The notes beneath the pieces were generated by a model. The model was not told the origin of the DNA and made no database searches. It saw only the letters and a list, made by a program, of their open reading frames with translations. The translations under genes were made by a program, and so were the position numbers. Of a stretch of 64,000 bases of DNA, positions 47,311 to 58,990 are shown piece by piece. Each line of letters opens with the position of its first letter. Positions within the stretch are counted from its first letter, which is position 1. Location: positions 6,454,556-6,518,555 of the forward strand of contig CM076261.1 of NCBI GenBank assembly GCA_038380795.1, written 5' to 3'. Source of the DNA: Pyrocephalus nanus (lineage: Eukaryota > Chordata > Aves > Passeriformes > Tyrannidae).

Positions 47311-49885
47311 GGAAATAAAAAAAACCAAAAGGCAAAGGTCACAGATATTCTGGCTAAAGAAACCTGGTTTTGAAAATATGTACTATTGAAGGTGAAGCAT
47401 AAGAATAAAAAAACTCACATCTCCACTAGCATGTCAGTTGCCAAAAAACAAGTATTTTTTCAGCTTACTGGAAGATACCCTTCTGCAGAAAAGATGTTTG
47501 GGTCATGTATCTCACTTAAACACTCTTCCTATGAAATTACACTATGCCTATCTAACACGGATTAGTAATCAGGTTTTGAGATCATTTTGCTGTTTTCCTG
47601 TCTGATGAACTAGACTGGAGATGCTGTGGATATATCGAATCAACAGGCTGTTTCCAGACTGTTTGGGTTTCAGGGATATCTTTAGGGGAAAAGAGCCTTT
47701 TGTAGGATGAGCTTGTTTTGTTTAGAAAATTGTGTGACAGGAGTGAAGAATGATGAGTGACCCTCTCTGTAATCATGTGTGAGGCATTGGAAGTGGCATG
47801 CAGGGAAGACTGAAGGTTTGCATCTAGTGTGTGCTAAGTGGTGACTGATCTACAATATATATTAAGTATCACTGGGTTCTCCTGTGTTTGAGATGGTAAG
47901 GTTTATATCGTCTGTATGAGTCACAAGTGGCAATAGAAGCTTGATAATATGGCCAGTTGAAATTGTATCTTATTCTTGCAGAAATGGTCATTATACAAGG
48001 ACATAGATTTCCCATGTTCATTTTTCACGGGTCAGATTTCTCATCAGGCCAAGTGGACAAAAGAAAGTGAAGGTACAAATTCCAGTATTTGTGAAAGGGT
48101 ATCAGACCCTGTTAGCATATTTCCACGTCAGAGAGGACAGTCTATCTAAACCTCCTGAGAGTGAATGTGCTAGGACAGAGGAGGAAAGTCAGGGAGCAGA
48201 TGCTCCTTGCAGTGTGTGTTTCCCATAGCAACCTGGCAGATTTCCCAGCAGGAATTTGCGTATGGGTTAGTCATATTTTTGCATCACTTACTCGCGTCTG
48301 TATTTTCAAGTATCCCCACAAAAGAGGAAACAGTAGAGATAAATGGGGAGCAGTGGAGCATAGATGATGGAAGTTGGTGGCACAACCCCTGGCTAAGCTG
48401 TATGAACAGAGATGGCGAGAGGCCATCTCACCCTCTGAGTGGCTGAACAGCACTTACAGTTTGCAACTATGCCCAAAGGGACACAAGTCCTCGCGAGAGA
48501 ACTTGATCCAAAAAAACTTACTTAATACTACTGTATTCTAAGTAGATATATAATTACATACTTAGCAAATAATTCTAGTACATATTGTGACATGTTTATC
48601 TACAGTCATGTATAGTAACACATGGCGATACACTTTTGTCAAAAGTTGTGGTAGGTGAAAAGATGTGGCCCTGTGAACATGGCAGTTCACACTCTGTGCA
48701 TGCGCAAGGCATCCCATATTCTAGTCAGGTCAAGCTGTAACTTGCATACACACACCTCATTACTGTCCCTGTTAATGATGTCTCTGTCTCTGTGCCCTCT
48801 CCCCACCCCTCCGCCCCTTTTATGGAGTACGTATTTCTCAATGTTTTGGGGTTTGCACTCTATTTCTACATGAATTTTATCTATTTCTTCCTTATATCCC
48901 CCTCATCGTCTAATTTTTCCTTTTATTTCTTTCTCTTTCATTGTCAATTACCTTACTCTAGGCCCAATTCTTGACTTTGTCTGACATACTTATTTGACTT
49001 GAACCACATGGATAGTGAGTGAAGAAGGATGGGTGCCACTTTCCAATACCAAGTACAAGAGGAATATCATGAAACTTCACTTTCTCTTCCTCTCCCATGG
49101 TGTTCTCTCCATGTTTCCTTACTCCTGTGTAATTATCTTCCTTCCTTATTCCCTCGTGATCCTGTACTCTGGTGTTGAAGCTGAGAAATGCTATAGCCTT
49201 TAGGAAGTAACAATGTCTACTGTCATTCACAGCACCCAATGGAAAGAGAACACTGAGTAGATGTGAGAGGTCCCAGAGGATCCTGCATCCTATGTAAATA
49301 TGGTATCAAATGGACAAACCCCTAAAATTACACATTCAATCTTTCCTGTATATTTCTAGGCCTTTAAGATTGTAATGTATGGAAGGATTATGGGGAAATA
49401 GTTCATGTTCTCTACATGAGAGCTGTTTCTGACTTTGATTCCTTCTTGTACTGCAGACCTGCTAACATTTATGATCACACTGCTAAGAAACAACTGGTCC
49501 ACGAGAATATAGCAACTTCCTCACGCCTGATCTAGCAAAAAAGAACAAATTCCTCATTCACAGGTTAGCTGTATTTTTGATTTACAGAATACATATGCAG
49601 CCTGGTTCTATATGATGGTTTTAGTTTCAGCCATGTTTCATGTTCATGGCAGAGTCTGTCAGTATACAGTTAATAGGACAGACTGCCATTCTGTGAATTA
49701 TTTACATGCTGTCCAGTTTGCTTGTGTAAGTGGGACAGACAAATTTTTTTGTGTGGATGGTCTGCATGTGTGAGAATGGGCAGAGCAGAACAATTTAACT
49801 CTTCTTTGAGGTGGAGTTGTGGTTACCAAGTTATCATGGATCTCATTATGGCTATGTGAAGATGATTTTTATTCATATGTGATTT
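47311..49885. other. Intergenic stretch, no gene seen
   Basis: No reading frame above 93 codons and nothing recognised. An isolated NRF1-like core 'GTGCATGCGCAA' lies near 48697-48708. Confidence 0.55.
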
Positions 49886-50105
49886 TCATAGAATTGTTTA
49901 GTTTGGAAAAGATCTCTGAGTCCAACAGTTAAGTCAGCACGGCCAGTTCCACCACTAAGCTATGTCTCTAAGTGCCACACCTACATGTATTTTAAATACC
50001 TCCAGGGATGGTGATTCAACCACTTCTTTGGGCAGCCTATTTCAATGCTTGACAACTCTTTCAGTGAAGACATTTTTCATAATAATAGAATCATTTGGAC
50101 ATGGC
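49886..50105 (-). repeat. CR1 LINE 3' fragment, minus strand
   Basis: The plus strand reads 'catagaattgtttagtttgg', then 'aaaagatctctgagtccaac', 'ctaagtgccacacctacatg', 'ctccagggatggtgattcaa' and 'gggcagcctatttcaatgct'. This is the CR1 3' region in reverse complement. It is truncated and diverged. Confidence 0.9.
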
Positions 50106-52234
50106 ATCGTGTGCATTTTCTGAAAGGAGCCAAGCTTGCCAAATGTAAACAAGTACTCTTTACTGCAATGTATTTATTTTTTAACAAAAAGCCTTTCTCT
50201 TGTGTTTGAATATTGGAAACTGTTCCTCATAGTTATGGGTAGATTATAACTGAAAAATCAGTTGTCTCACAGTCCCCTCAAACCTTATTCTTCATCAACC
50301 TAGTGTTTTGTTATTCCTGAAAGTTAGATATTTGTTGTTTACAGCAAAAACAAGTCATTAAATTCCCAGTTACTATTTTTTGTTATTTAATGCTCTGTAA
50401 AAAAGCTAAAAGCAATATCTAATTAGATTGTTTCATATCACATTCCTGTACTCATAAAGCTCACGCAAAATGCCATTGGTAGAGAGGAATCAAGCTCCCC
50501 CTAGGTGACAGCTTGACTGCTTCTAGGTGATACAGCTGCTTTCTTCACTGGCTCATTGCAGATCTTTATATATTTATAAGCAGTTAAGCCTATTTGGACA
50601 TTCATATCATTAAAGAGAAGTGGCAAGTTTCATACAATGAACAAGTTGTGTGGCTTTATGTGTGACATTTTATTTAAAGGTAATCGGTTTTTCTGCACAT
50701 TTTGCTAATGACCATAGACTTTCACATTTAAAAGTGCAAATTTTTGTATGGAGAACACTTTTACTGACTATTTTAATTTGCACATTTCAAGCCTTGGTCA
50801 GCTCTTCCTCCAAGGAGAACAGAAAGATTTTAGCCTGTTAACACCTACATTTTCCATCTCACTATTGAATCTGAATATTTGTAGAAAGCATGGAAACAAT
50901 TTTATGATAATGAAAGTAGAATTTGGAAGCAATATCATCTAAAAGCTAAGGCACTAAAGGTCACTGGAATACAAATCACCAAAAAACCCCAAATCCCACT
51001 GTAACCACAGAAAACCATTTGAGATAAATTGTACTCAGGTTAGAAAAAAAAAAAGCTCAGTGCACTATTGAAACAATTAAATATAATTGATTGCAACCTA
51101 TTCAAGAATAAGAAATACTTAGATAATGAGAAGAAGAATGTGATTAATTTTAAGGGAATAAATTAGTCTAGAAAGCTAAAATAATTATTCTGATGATGTA
51201 CAACATTAAGGAGCTAAGATTTGGCTTTTCAGTTTTCTTGGTTCCATGGAAAAACACACAATATTCATTACCAGTTATTAAAGTGTAAAAAAAAGAAAGA
51301 ATAACTTTGCTATCAATTTACCTTCCCTGAACTGGCAGTCTCTTTGGTTATATAAAGGTGGCAATAGCTGTCCAGGGAAAAGAATTAATTCTAATAGCCC
51401 GTAATGTCAGTTTTTCAAACTCTTCTAATGACAGACATACATAGAGTAATAGCAAACATAGAAAGAGAAATTGAAGTTTTTCTTATTTTCTTCTTAGTTT
51501 TACTTATAACCTTTTTCTTTCAGAAGAGTAAACCTCACACATTACCTTCAGGCAACTCAGAGATGCAACTCATGTGTGGTAGCAGTAAAACTGTTTTAGA
51601 TACCACTTTTTGCTGATGTTTTTGGCCACATGCTTATAGAAATGCTGCAGAAGATGGAATCTTATCTGTCAGCCTCAAATTCTTCTCAAGCTGAAGAGAG
51701 AGATGAAGAGAAACAAAGGGGCAAAAACTAAGATAAGGAAGGAAAATAATGCAGAAGTAGGAATGTTGGACTGGAACAGGTCTAGTAAAGGCAACAGTAC
51801 TAGTGGAGTTCCCCTGTCTTGGGCTGGTCTGAACATCCTTGGATAAAGGATCAGTGTTTCTACAATGTATTCTGACCTTAGCACGTGGCAGATGCCATGG
51901 TAAAGTGTTCTCTTTAGCATCTGCTTGTACTTCTACTACTGGTGGCAGCGGGCCTTGTTGTTGTGTGATTTTTTTTTTTTCTTGCATTCAGTGTTTTGCA
52001 GAATATAACAGATAACATAATATAAAAGTAGTCTCATAAATCTAATAGGTCTGTAACTGTTCCAAAAAATCTGCATAACTTTTGACCAACAGAAATAATA
52101 AATATGTGTGGGTAGGTTGAGACATTGGGGTGGTGTTTGTGGTTCTGCTTTGGACTCACGTTGAATATCAGTCTCTCATTTCCTGTTGAAATACAACACA
52201 ATTCTGGTTCCCATGTTCTGAAGGAGATGCAAAA
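50106..52234. other. Intergenic stretch, no gene seen
   Basis: AT-rich sequence. The longest frame, 117 codons on the minus strand at 51634-51987, has no recognisable domain. No transposon was recognised. Confidence 0.55.
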
Positions 52235-52735
52235 GAAAAAAGAAGAAGGAGCAGAAAAGAGCTTCAAAATTATTTGGAGGGCTACAGGAAGTGTTTTACA
52301 GTGAGAGACTTTGGAACCACAAGTTATTTAGCTTCCTCGATGAGTCTGCATTAGGATAACTTGATTATAGTGACTAAGATACTTAATGGAGTGAAAATAC
52401 CGAGTGAATAAAGGGATCTTTAGTCCAAAGACAAAAGACCTGAATTGCCCATAGTTGGAAGCTGAAACCATGAAACCATCCAGATAAGCAATGAGGCATA
52501 CAAGTTTTTGGGAATGATTTACTGTTGGAACAGCAAGAACACTAATGGATTCTCCATCTCTCGAAATCCTCAAGTGAAAAAATTAATGCCTTTGAAAGTT
52601 ATGCTTAGTCACACGCCAGTTAATTGGCTCAAAGTAACAGCAGCAAGTGACATTGTGTCCTGTTTTACATAGGAGTTTAAATCGGATGGTTATAGTAGTT
52701 CTCTCTCTGGCTTGCCAGTCTGTGAAAGATTGCAA
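52235..52735 (+). repeat. Ancient CR1 LINE remnant, plus strand
   Basis: Collinear with the 3' part of old amniote CR1 copies: 'agcagaaaagagcttcaaaa', 'tacagtgagagactttggaa', 'ataacttgattatagtgact', 'ggattctccatctctcgaaa', 'gtcctgttttacataggagt' and 'ctggcttgccagtctgtga'. Divergence is high and there is no intact frame. Confidence 0.7.
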
Positions 52736-54451
52736 CTACCAAAGGCCCGCATTAAAAGAAAAGTAGTGCTTTGAAGTTAAGCACTGCAAGGGTAAAGAAG
52801 GAAGAATTGAGGTGACTCTAGTAATCTTCATTATGATCCTCTGTGTATTTGCATTATGACGCAGTCTTAACTGCTCAGTCACTCAAATTTTTCTCTCAAG
52901 CTGGACCATTACCAAAGCTATAATCCTAAATTTTTAGAAATCAGACTGTTCTATTGCTTGCTTTGTAGAGGCAACTCCTACCTCTTTTATGTGGTTTAGC
53001 CCTTAGTGAGGGATGACCCTCACTAAGGGTAACAAGTAATGAACAAGTAATTGTATAAAGGACTCGCAGAATGAAAAGCACTTTGTATCAATGTCAAGTT
53101 AATGAAAGTATGTTATCTTCAAGGAGAGAGGATACCCCATTAGGCCATCAAACTGCCTATTCTGAAAGGCAGCTCCTCAGTTATAGAGAGGGCATGATCC
53201 TGTGTATTGAGAACTAATATTCTGTTCATAAATGCAAATACAGAACATTGGTCACTCCCTAGCTGCTGAATACAATGGATTTTTGCAGGGAGGGTTTTCT
53301 TTCTCATATTTATGTTTGTTACCTGAGATGAACACAACATCATGCGATATATGCCTGTTAGAAAAAAAAATTGATTGAGAAAAATGCCTAGAGATATGAA
53401 ATGATGTCTTAAATCCATTAAAAATATCCCTCTCTATGGCTCTGTATATAACAAAGAATTAAGGAAATAAAGTTAACAAATTAAAATAAAGAAGTGGCGT
53501 AAGTACATTTTTAAGGGAGGGGGTAAAGGGAGTTTTAATTTATAATGTTGCCTGCCTTTGTCTCTTAGCAGTCTCAATCACATTAAAAAGTTGTATGTTA
53601 GAGTACGAAAGAAAAATGTAAACCAATATTTTGGGGTTTTTTTATAGTGTGCTCTTCTGTTTTTTGGGCCCTTTCCAAATGTCACAGTGCTCAGAGATCA
53701 CATCCAGCACACACTAATGTAGTTAGAATGGCTCCCCATTGATTTCCATGGGAGACAGTGTCAAGCTGTGTTAAGGATAGAATTGAACATATCCTATATC
53801 TCTTCACATGAAGTGGAGTTTTATTCTGATAAATCCAAAGCTCTCAATGTAAATTATCAGTTTCATTTCCTATAAGATGAATAAAAAACCTAGCCCTCCA
53901 TTTAGTTCGATGAGAGTTTAGAAAAATGAAAATCCTGTATTAGAATCAATATAAGTATTATTACTGCCTTGTCTGCTTTCTTAGTCCTGGATTTTGAAAA
54001 GCAGTATTTAATTGATTACTTACATTAAAAGTCACAATTGTATCCTCCTGTGCTACTCAATGTGAACAATGTTTCTGGAATAAAGGCTATGATTTTGCCG
54101 TATCCTTCTAGGTTTACTGTTTAAAATGGAAAGCAATGCCCTGTGAATTAGTCTGGTTCTGCTCCCATGTTCATTATTAGTATAAGCTTCACCTCTCTAT
54201 CATGTGGCTACTTGTCCTGCCCAAAAGAAACAATGCAGTAATTGCTTGGTGACTTTGGCTCTATCCCTCTATTAAAGTTTACAAATCCCAAGAATTCCCA
54301 AAACTCTTTAAGTCTCTATCATGTCAAAAATTTGGAGATTAGTAGTGTAGAATCACACAAGTGATACAAGTTTATATTTCTTTGCTTTTCTAAAGAGAAA
54401 TAAAATAGTTAGACCGTTAGCTTCTTACATTAAATTAAAAGAGTAAATTAT
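52736..54451. other. Intergenic stretch with a perfect hairpin
   Basis: No gene seen. A short perfect inverted repeat at 53000-53029 is listed separately. Sequence near 53735 ('cccattgatttccatgggag') resembles old archosaur repeats but is too short to assign. Confidence 0.55.
53000..53029. repeat. Perfect 13-bp inverted repeat, 4-nt loop
   Basis: Arms 'cccttagtgaggg' (53000-53012) and 'ccctcactaaggg' (53017-53029) pair perfectly around the loop ATGA. It would form a stable hairpin in RNA from either strand. No poly-T tail or longer complementary flanks support a named RNA class. Confidence 0.9.
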
Positions 54452-54935
54452 TGTCATGGTTTTGGAATGTTATTCCCCAGTTTAGTGTTCACACTGAAAC
54501 ACTCCAAACCGTGCATCGCTCCACTCACTCCCCTCTCCCCTCCCTTTCCCCCCTGCTGAGAGCTGGAGAGGAGAATTGGAGGCACAAAAGGTAAAGATCA
54601 CAGGTTGAGATAAGAACAATTTACTGGAAACAGCAATGAAATAAGAAAATGAACAGTAATAGGAGCAAAATAAATGACAATCTACAAGAAAGAGGTGAAC
54701 GATTCACAAGATTGCTCACCACACAGAGCCCTGTAATATGCGAAATGCCACCACATTGCCCTGACCTCAGGAGACCCTTTCCCCGGTCCCTAGAAAATGA
54801 TGTGAGGTAGTATAGAATAACCTCTGGGCCCTAGCTATGCCCCTTCCTGGCTACTGCAAAAATTAACACGGAAGAATCATTAGCGCCAACTACATTATCT
54901 TCCACATTGAAAAAAACCCCTTCCTGTTATCATTT
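54452..54935 (-). mobile_element. Partial avian ERV LTR with TGTCATGG terminus
   Basis: Starting at 'tgtcatggttttggaatgtt', the plus strand continues 'attccccagtttagtgttca', 'ctgaaacactccaaaccgtg', 'ggtaaagatcacaggttgag' and 'aacaatttactggaaacagc'. From memory this is a common bird ERV LTR read from its 3' end, which would place the element on the minus strand. The match fades after about 54.93 kb, so the 5' part of the LTR is lost or diverged. No internal viral genes are adjacent. Confidence 0.7.
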
Positions 54936-57900
54936 TTGGGCCTCACTATATTTGAATATAGAGATGTTAACTGTTAGTTATGGGATTTGGTGGGTACAGA
55001 GAAACCTTTATTGACATGTGAGTATTTATATGCTAGATAAGAATGATTGCCCTCATCTCAGAAAAAAGATTTACATAAAATCAGAAATTAGTGTCATATT
55101 AAGTGAAAACTGTAGCTAGGATAGCTAATGCAAAATAGTTGGCAATTACTTACTTTGTACATACCAGCCATTTCCCTCTGAATAATCTGAGTATATCCAA
55201 GTTAGTAGTTCTGACTGAATTCAAAAACATATCCAGAAGGAAAAGGGGTGTTTTTAATCATGATCAATATGTTTTCTGTTGTGCGGTCTTCAGCAAATTG
55301 CTTTCCTACACTTTTATAAATTGCTAAGATATCGAAGCATATCAAAGTAATGATGGGCAGGAAATATTAACTTAAAGTAATAAGGTAACAAAAGCAGCTC
55401 TTCCTTTTTCTCCTCATCTCCCCCTTTCCTTGTTTCTTGGCTTCCAGAGGCTTGTAAAAGTCCTCAGTATTTGCTGAACTAAAACAAAAACAAAAACAAA
55501 CACACAAAAAAAAGGCAACTATGAGCAAATAATACGTAGTGGTAAAGAAAATATTTTCCTCCACTGTCAGTATGGACCATAGTGACAGATATGACAGGTA
55601 TCCACAGGGGATTTCAAGGGATGACATTATACAACAGTTCAAATTCTCCCATCTTGGTAGAGACCTATTCATTTTGCCTTTATATGACATCATTTGTGCC
55701 AACTCACTCAAGAAATTACCATAATAGAATATTCGAAGCAAAGCAAATAGGTTTTGGAGGGGTTTTTTTGTTATTGTGTTTGGTTGGTTTTCAACATGTT
55801 TGTTTTGGTTTTGTTCTTGCTGTTGGCTGTTTTGTTTTGTTTTAAAACCTGGTCTTATCAGATCTAGATCCAGAGCATGTTCCACCAGTTCCTTTTTCTC
55901 ACCTAGTTGCCTATGAAGTCCAATGTCAAAAAGCCTAATAATGTGGCTTTTGGAAGCTCAGATCTGCCTGTGTTTGTGTTGATTTTAAACACAGCACTCT
56001 TCAGTGGTGTTTCAGAGCACTTTAATAGCTGTAGGTTGGCTTAACTACCATTGCAGGAGCTTGAAAATAACACAATACACTGTAGCTGGTAATGTTTTAC
56101 TTATGGCAAAATAATCTGACTTTGACTTCTGAGATAATGGCTTAGATGCATTCAACTAATGTACAAAATCCCCAGGGATAACATATGTCCTTATGAACAC
56201 TGGTAAACACGGTTAACAGAATGAGAAATGTAATGACTACAGAATAAAAAAGTCTCAGTGCAACAGATAAGGCAAACTATTCAATTTGCTTTTGGCCTGC
56301 TGCAGCAAGAAGTTATAGCATGATGAGAGCTTCTGGCTGAGGCAGAACAGCATTGGTTGTTCAGGCACAGGATTGTCAACATTTCTGCCAAAACAGGCTA
56401 GTCTTACCAGCTTGTTTGATCAAGGTTTTTTCATCTGCTGGAGTCCCCAGTACACCTGTGTGTGTTTTTTAAACTGATACATGATTTCAGCTGCATTTAG
56501 GCTTTAATCAGGTCATGTGCTTTACTACTGTATAAGTTGCAGGAAATAAAGGAAACATAACTTGCAATAAATTATAGGCTTGTGTGAATTATTAGTCCCA
56601 TGAAAATAAGTAGAAGTTACATTTGCCTTGTTTGAACAATTTATGTTTCATAACCACACTCTGCTAGAGCCTTTTTCACAGAGCACATACAAATATTTCC
56701 AGCAGCTGCAACTGCCAAATGGGAGCAAATGAACATTGCTCAGTCTCTGTACATACAAAGAGATTAATAACAATTATGTCTTATGCTCATCCCAAACATT
56801 ACTCATTCTGCTTTACCTAATGTGTACTTCGGACTTAAATGCCCACTAACATCTCAGCCAAAGCTGTGAGGGATACACCTACAGCCTGTCATGGTAATAC
56901 AACAAGTCTTTTTTGCTTGATATGTGCTATGACTTTAAAATGAGGTAGAGTATATATATAGTACATCTGCAGCAGAATTTGAAAACTTACAATCTGATTA
57001 TTTTATGCATTGGCAACTAAACTAATCTGCATTTCCCGCTCAGTCCAAATTTATCATTCACAGAATTCAAGGTGAATGGCTAAGGATCAGTCTCTGCTTT
57101 CTATCTTCTGCTTTATTCTGACATGAAAGCAGAGAGATGATCTCAGAAATGTGGAGAGAAACACATGCGTAATGGCTCTGCCTAGTGTCTGTCAAGTAGA
57201 TCAATTTACAGAAAGTAATGTTGCCAGTCTGATAATCCTTTAATGGTGGATGTCATGCAAGTGAAGTCAAAAGAAAACCTATAGTGTGCTTTAAGATAAG
57301 TTCTGTCCCTTCATAGGCTTTTCCATTTCAGTTATCATCTCTCTTCCTGAATCAAATGTAACTAGCCACTGCTGATGTTCGTACCCTATATATGATGTTC
57401 TCATAAGTGGAGATATCTGCAAATAAAGCAGGTGTGTGATACACTGCTATTGTATATTGACTGTAATTTTCGGAGTTTACCATAGTCAAAACATAATTTT
57501 CCATGTGCTGGCCAGTGCTGTCCCTCGTGGTAGCACTCACTGACATGATAATCAAGGTTATTTGTGCACTTTTTAAGCTAGACATATTTTCTAACTGCAG
57601 CAGTTTCCAGATTTGTGCTTATTTTAGTAAGGGATATTGTTATTAATAGAAGGAAACCAAGTTCTTTGTGTCAAGCCTTAGGTGCAGGCAATTACATGAC
57701 TTCACCTCTGTTAAAATGAAAATAAGCAAGTTTCCATAAACTTTCCATTTAAGCAAATCAAAGTGCTAAGATAGCTCTTGCTTCAAATACATCCATATGA
57801 GAGAAAGTGCCTTTTGTTTCTCTTAGACTATACATCTTGTTTTGGGGGTTAAACCATGACAAAATCCTGTTAATTTCTCCCATCAGTGCCTATGGGACCA

Positions 57901-58502
57901 GTCCTAGCACACACTGGAAGTTTCTTAGGCCATAGGATTGGCATCTTAACAGTGTAAGCTCTGATTTCAAAGACGTCTTTCAAGCAGATGGAAACACAGC
58001 AGAAGCAAGAGTGAAATGACAGCAGCTATAAACTTAATCTCTTATATTGCTATAGGTACTGTACATGTCAGTCATTCCAGTAGCCGAAACCCACGAATCT
58101 TTCATCCACGAAAGATTTCAGAAATCATTATCATTTCACTTTCATCCCATGTGGTACCTCACATTCTGTCCTAGCCTTTGGCCTTTGAGAGGGCAAGCAC
58201 TCATCAGGAGATAATGTACCACATGCAGTTTGTACTTAGCTGTGTTGTAACCCCATCCAAAGCCAAATATAGAGAAACATAGCAGGGGTTTTTGGTTGTT
58301 TGTTTTAAGATCACCAAATATAATTGTTATACAATTCTCAAGGTTTCTCATTTGCTAATATAACTGTCATCTTGTTTAAAGAGAACCTGAAACAGCCTTT
58401 ATAAGTCCACTAGCTTGAAAAGCTCAGGTATAGTATTTTAAAGAGAAAAAAACCCTCTAAATTTATTAGCTGAAGAGCATACAGCTTGGTAAGTTAATAA
58501 AA
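54936..58502. other. Intergenic stretch, no gene seen
   Basis: Contains A/C-rich tracts at 55482-55514 and a G/T-rich tract at about 55757-55845. The 172-codon minus-strand frame at 55367-55885 spans these tracts, is low-complexity, and is not considered a gene. Confidence 0.55.
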
Positions 58503-58990
58503 GAATCATAGAATATGCTGAGTTGGAAGGGACCCACACGGATCACTGAGTCCAACTCTTAGCCCTGCACAAGACATGCCCAAGAGTCACACCATATGCC
58601 TGAGAGCACTGTCCAAACACTTGAATTCTGCCAGGCTTGGTGCTGTGACCACTTCCCTGGAGAGCCTGTTCCAGTTCCCAACCACCCTCTGGGTGAGAAA
58701 CCTTTTCCTGATATCTAACCTAAACCTCCCCTGACTCAGCATCATGCCATTTCCTTGAGTTCTGTCACTGGTCACAAGAGTGAAGAGATCTGTACCTGCC
58801 CCTCCGCTTCCCCTCATGACTGCAATGAGGTCTCCCCTTTCTCTCAGTCTCTTCTCCAGAGTAAACAAACCAAGTGACCTCAGCCACTTCTCATAAGGCT
58901 TCCCCTTCAAACCCTTCATCATCCTCGTGGTTCTCCTTTGGAGTCTCTCTAATAGCATAATATCTTTTTCATATTGTGGTGCCTAAAACT
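58503..58990 (-). repeat. CR1 LINE, 5'-truncated, minus strand
   Basis: The 3' terminus 'agaatcatagaatatgctga' begins at 58503. It is followed by 'gttggaagggacccacacgg', 'agtcacaccatatgcctgag' and 'aacctaaacctcccctgact'. The minus-strand frame at 58587-58958 (MLLERLQRRTTRMMKGLKGK..., ...FRLDIRKRF...NWNRLSREV) is the C-terminal coding tail of CR1. This copy retains a longer uninterrupted frame (123 codons) than the others, so it is probably younger. Confidence 0.95.

Noticed and set aside
55367..55885. 172-codon minus-strand frame
   Set aside because: It runs through A/C- and G/T-rich simple sequence (QQQEQNQN..., CVCFCFCF) and shows no domain or splice context.
57840..57861. Possible LTR terminus ('ggggttaaaccatgaca'-like)
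   Set aside because: Only about 16 bases resemble a bird LTR end and the surrounding sequence does not continue the match.
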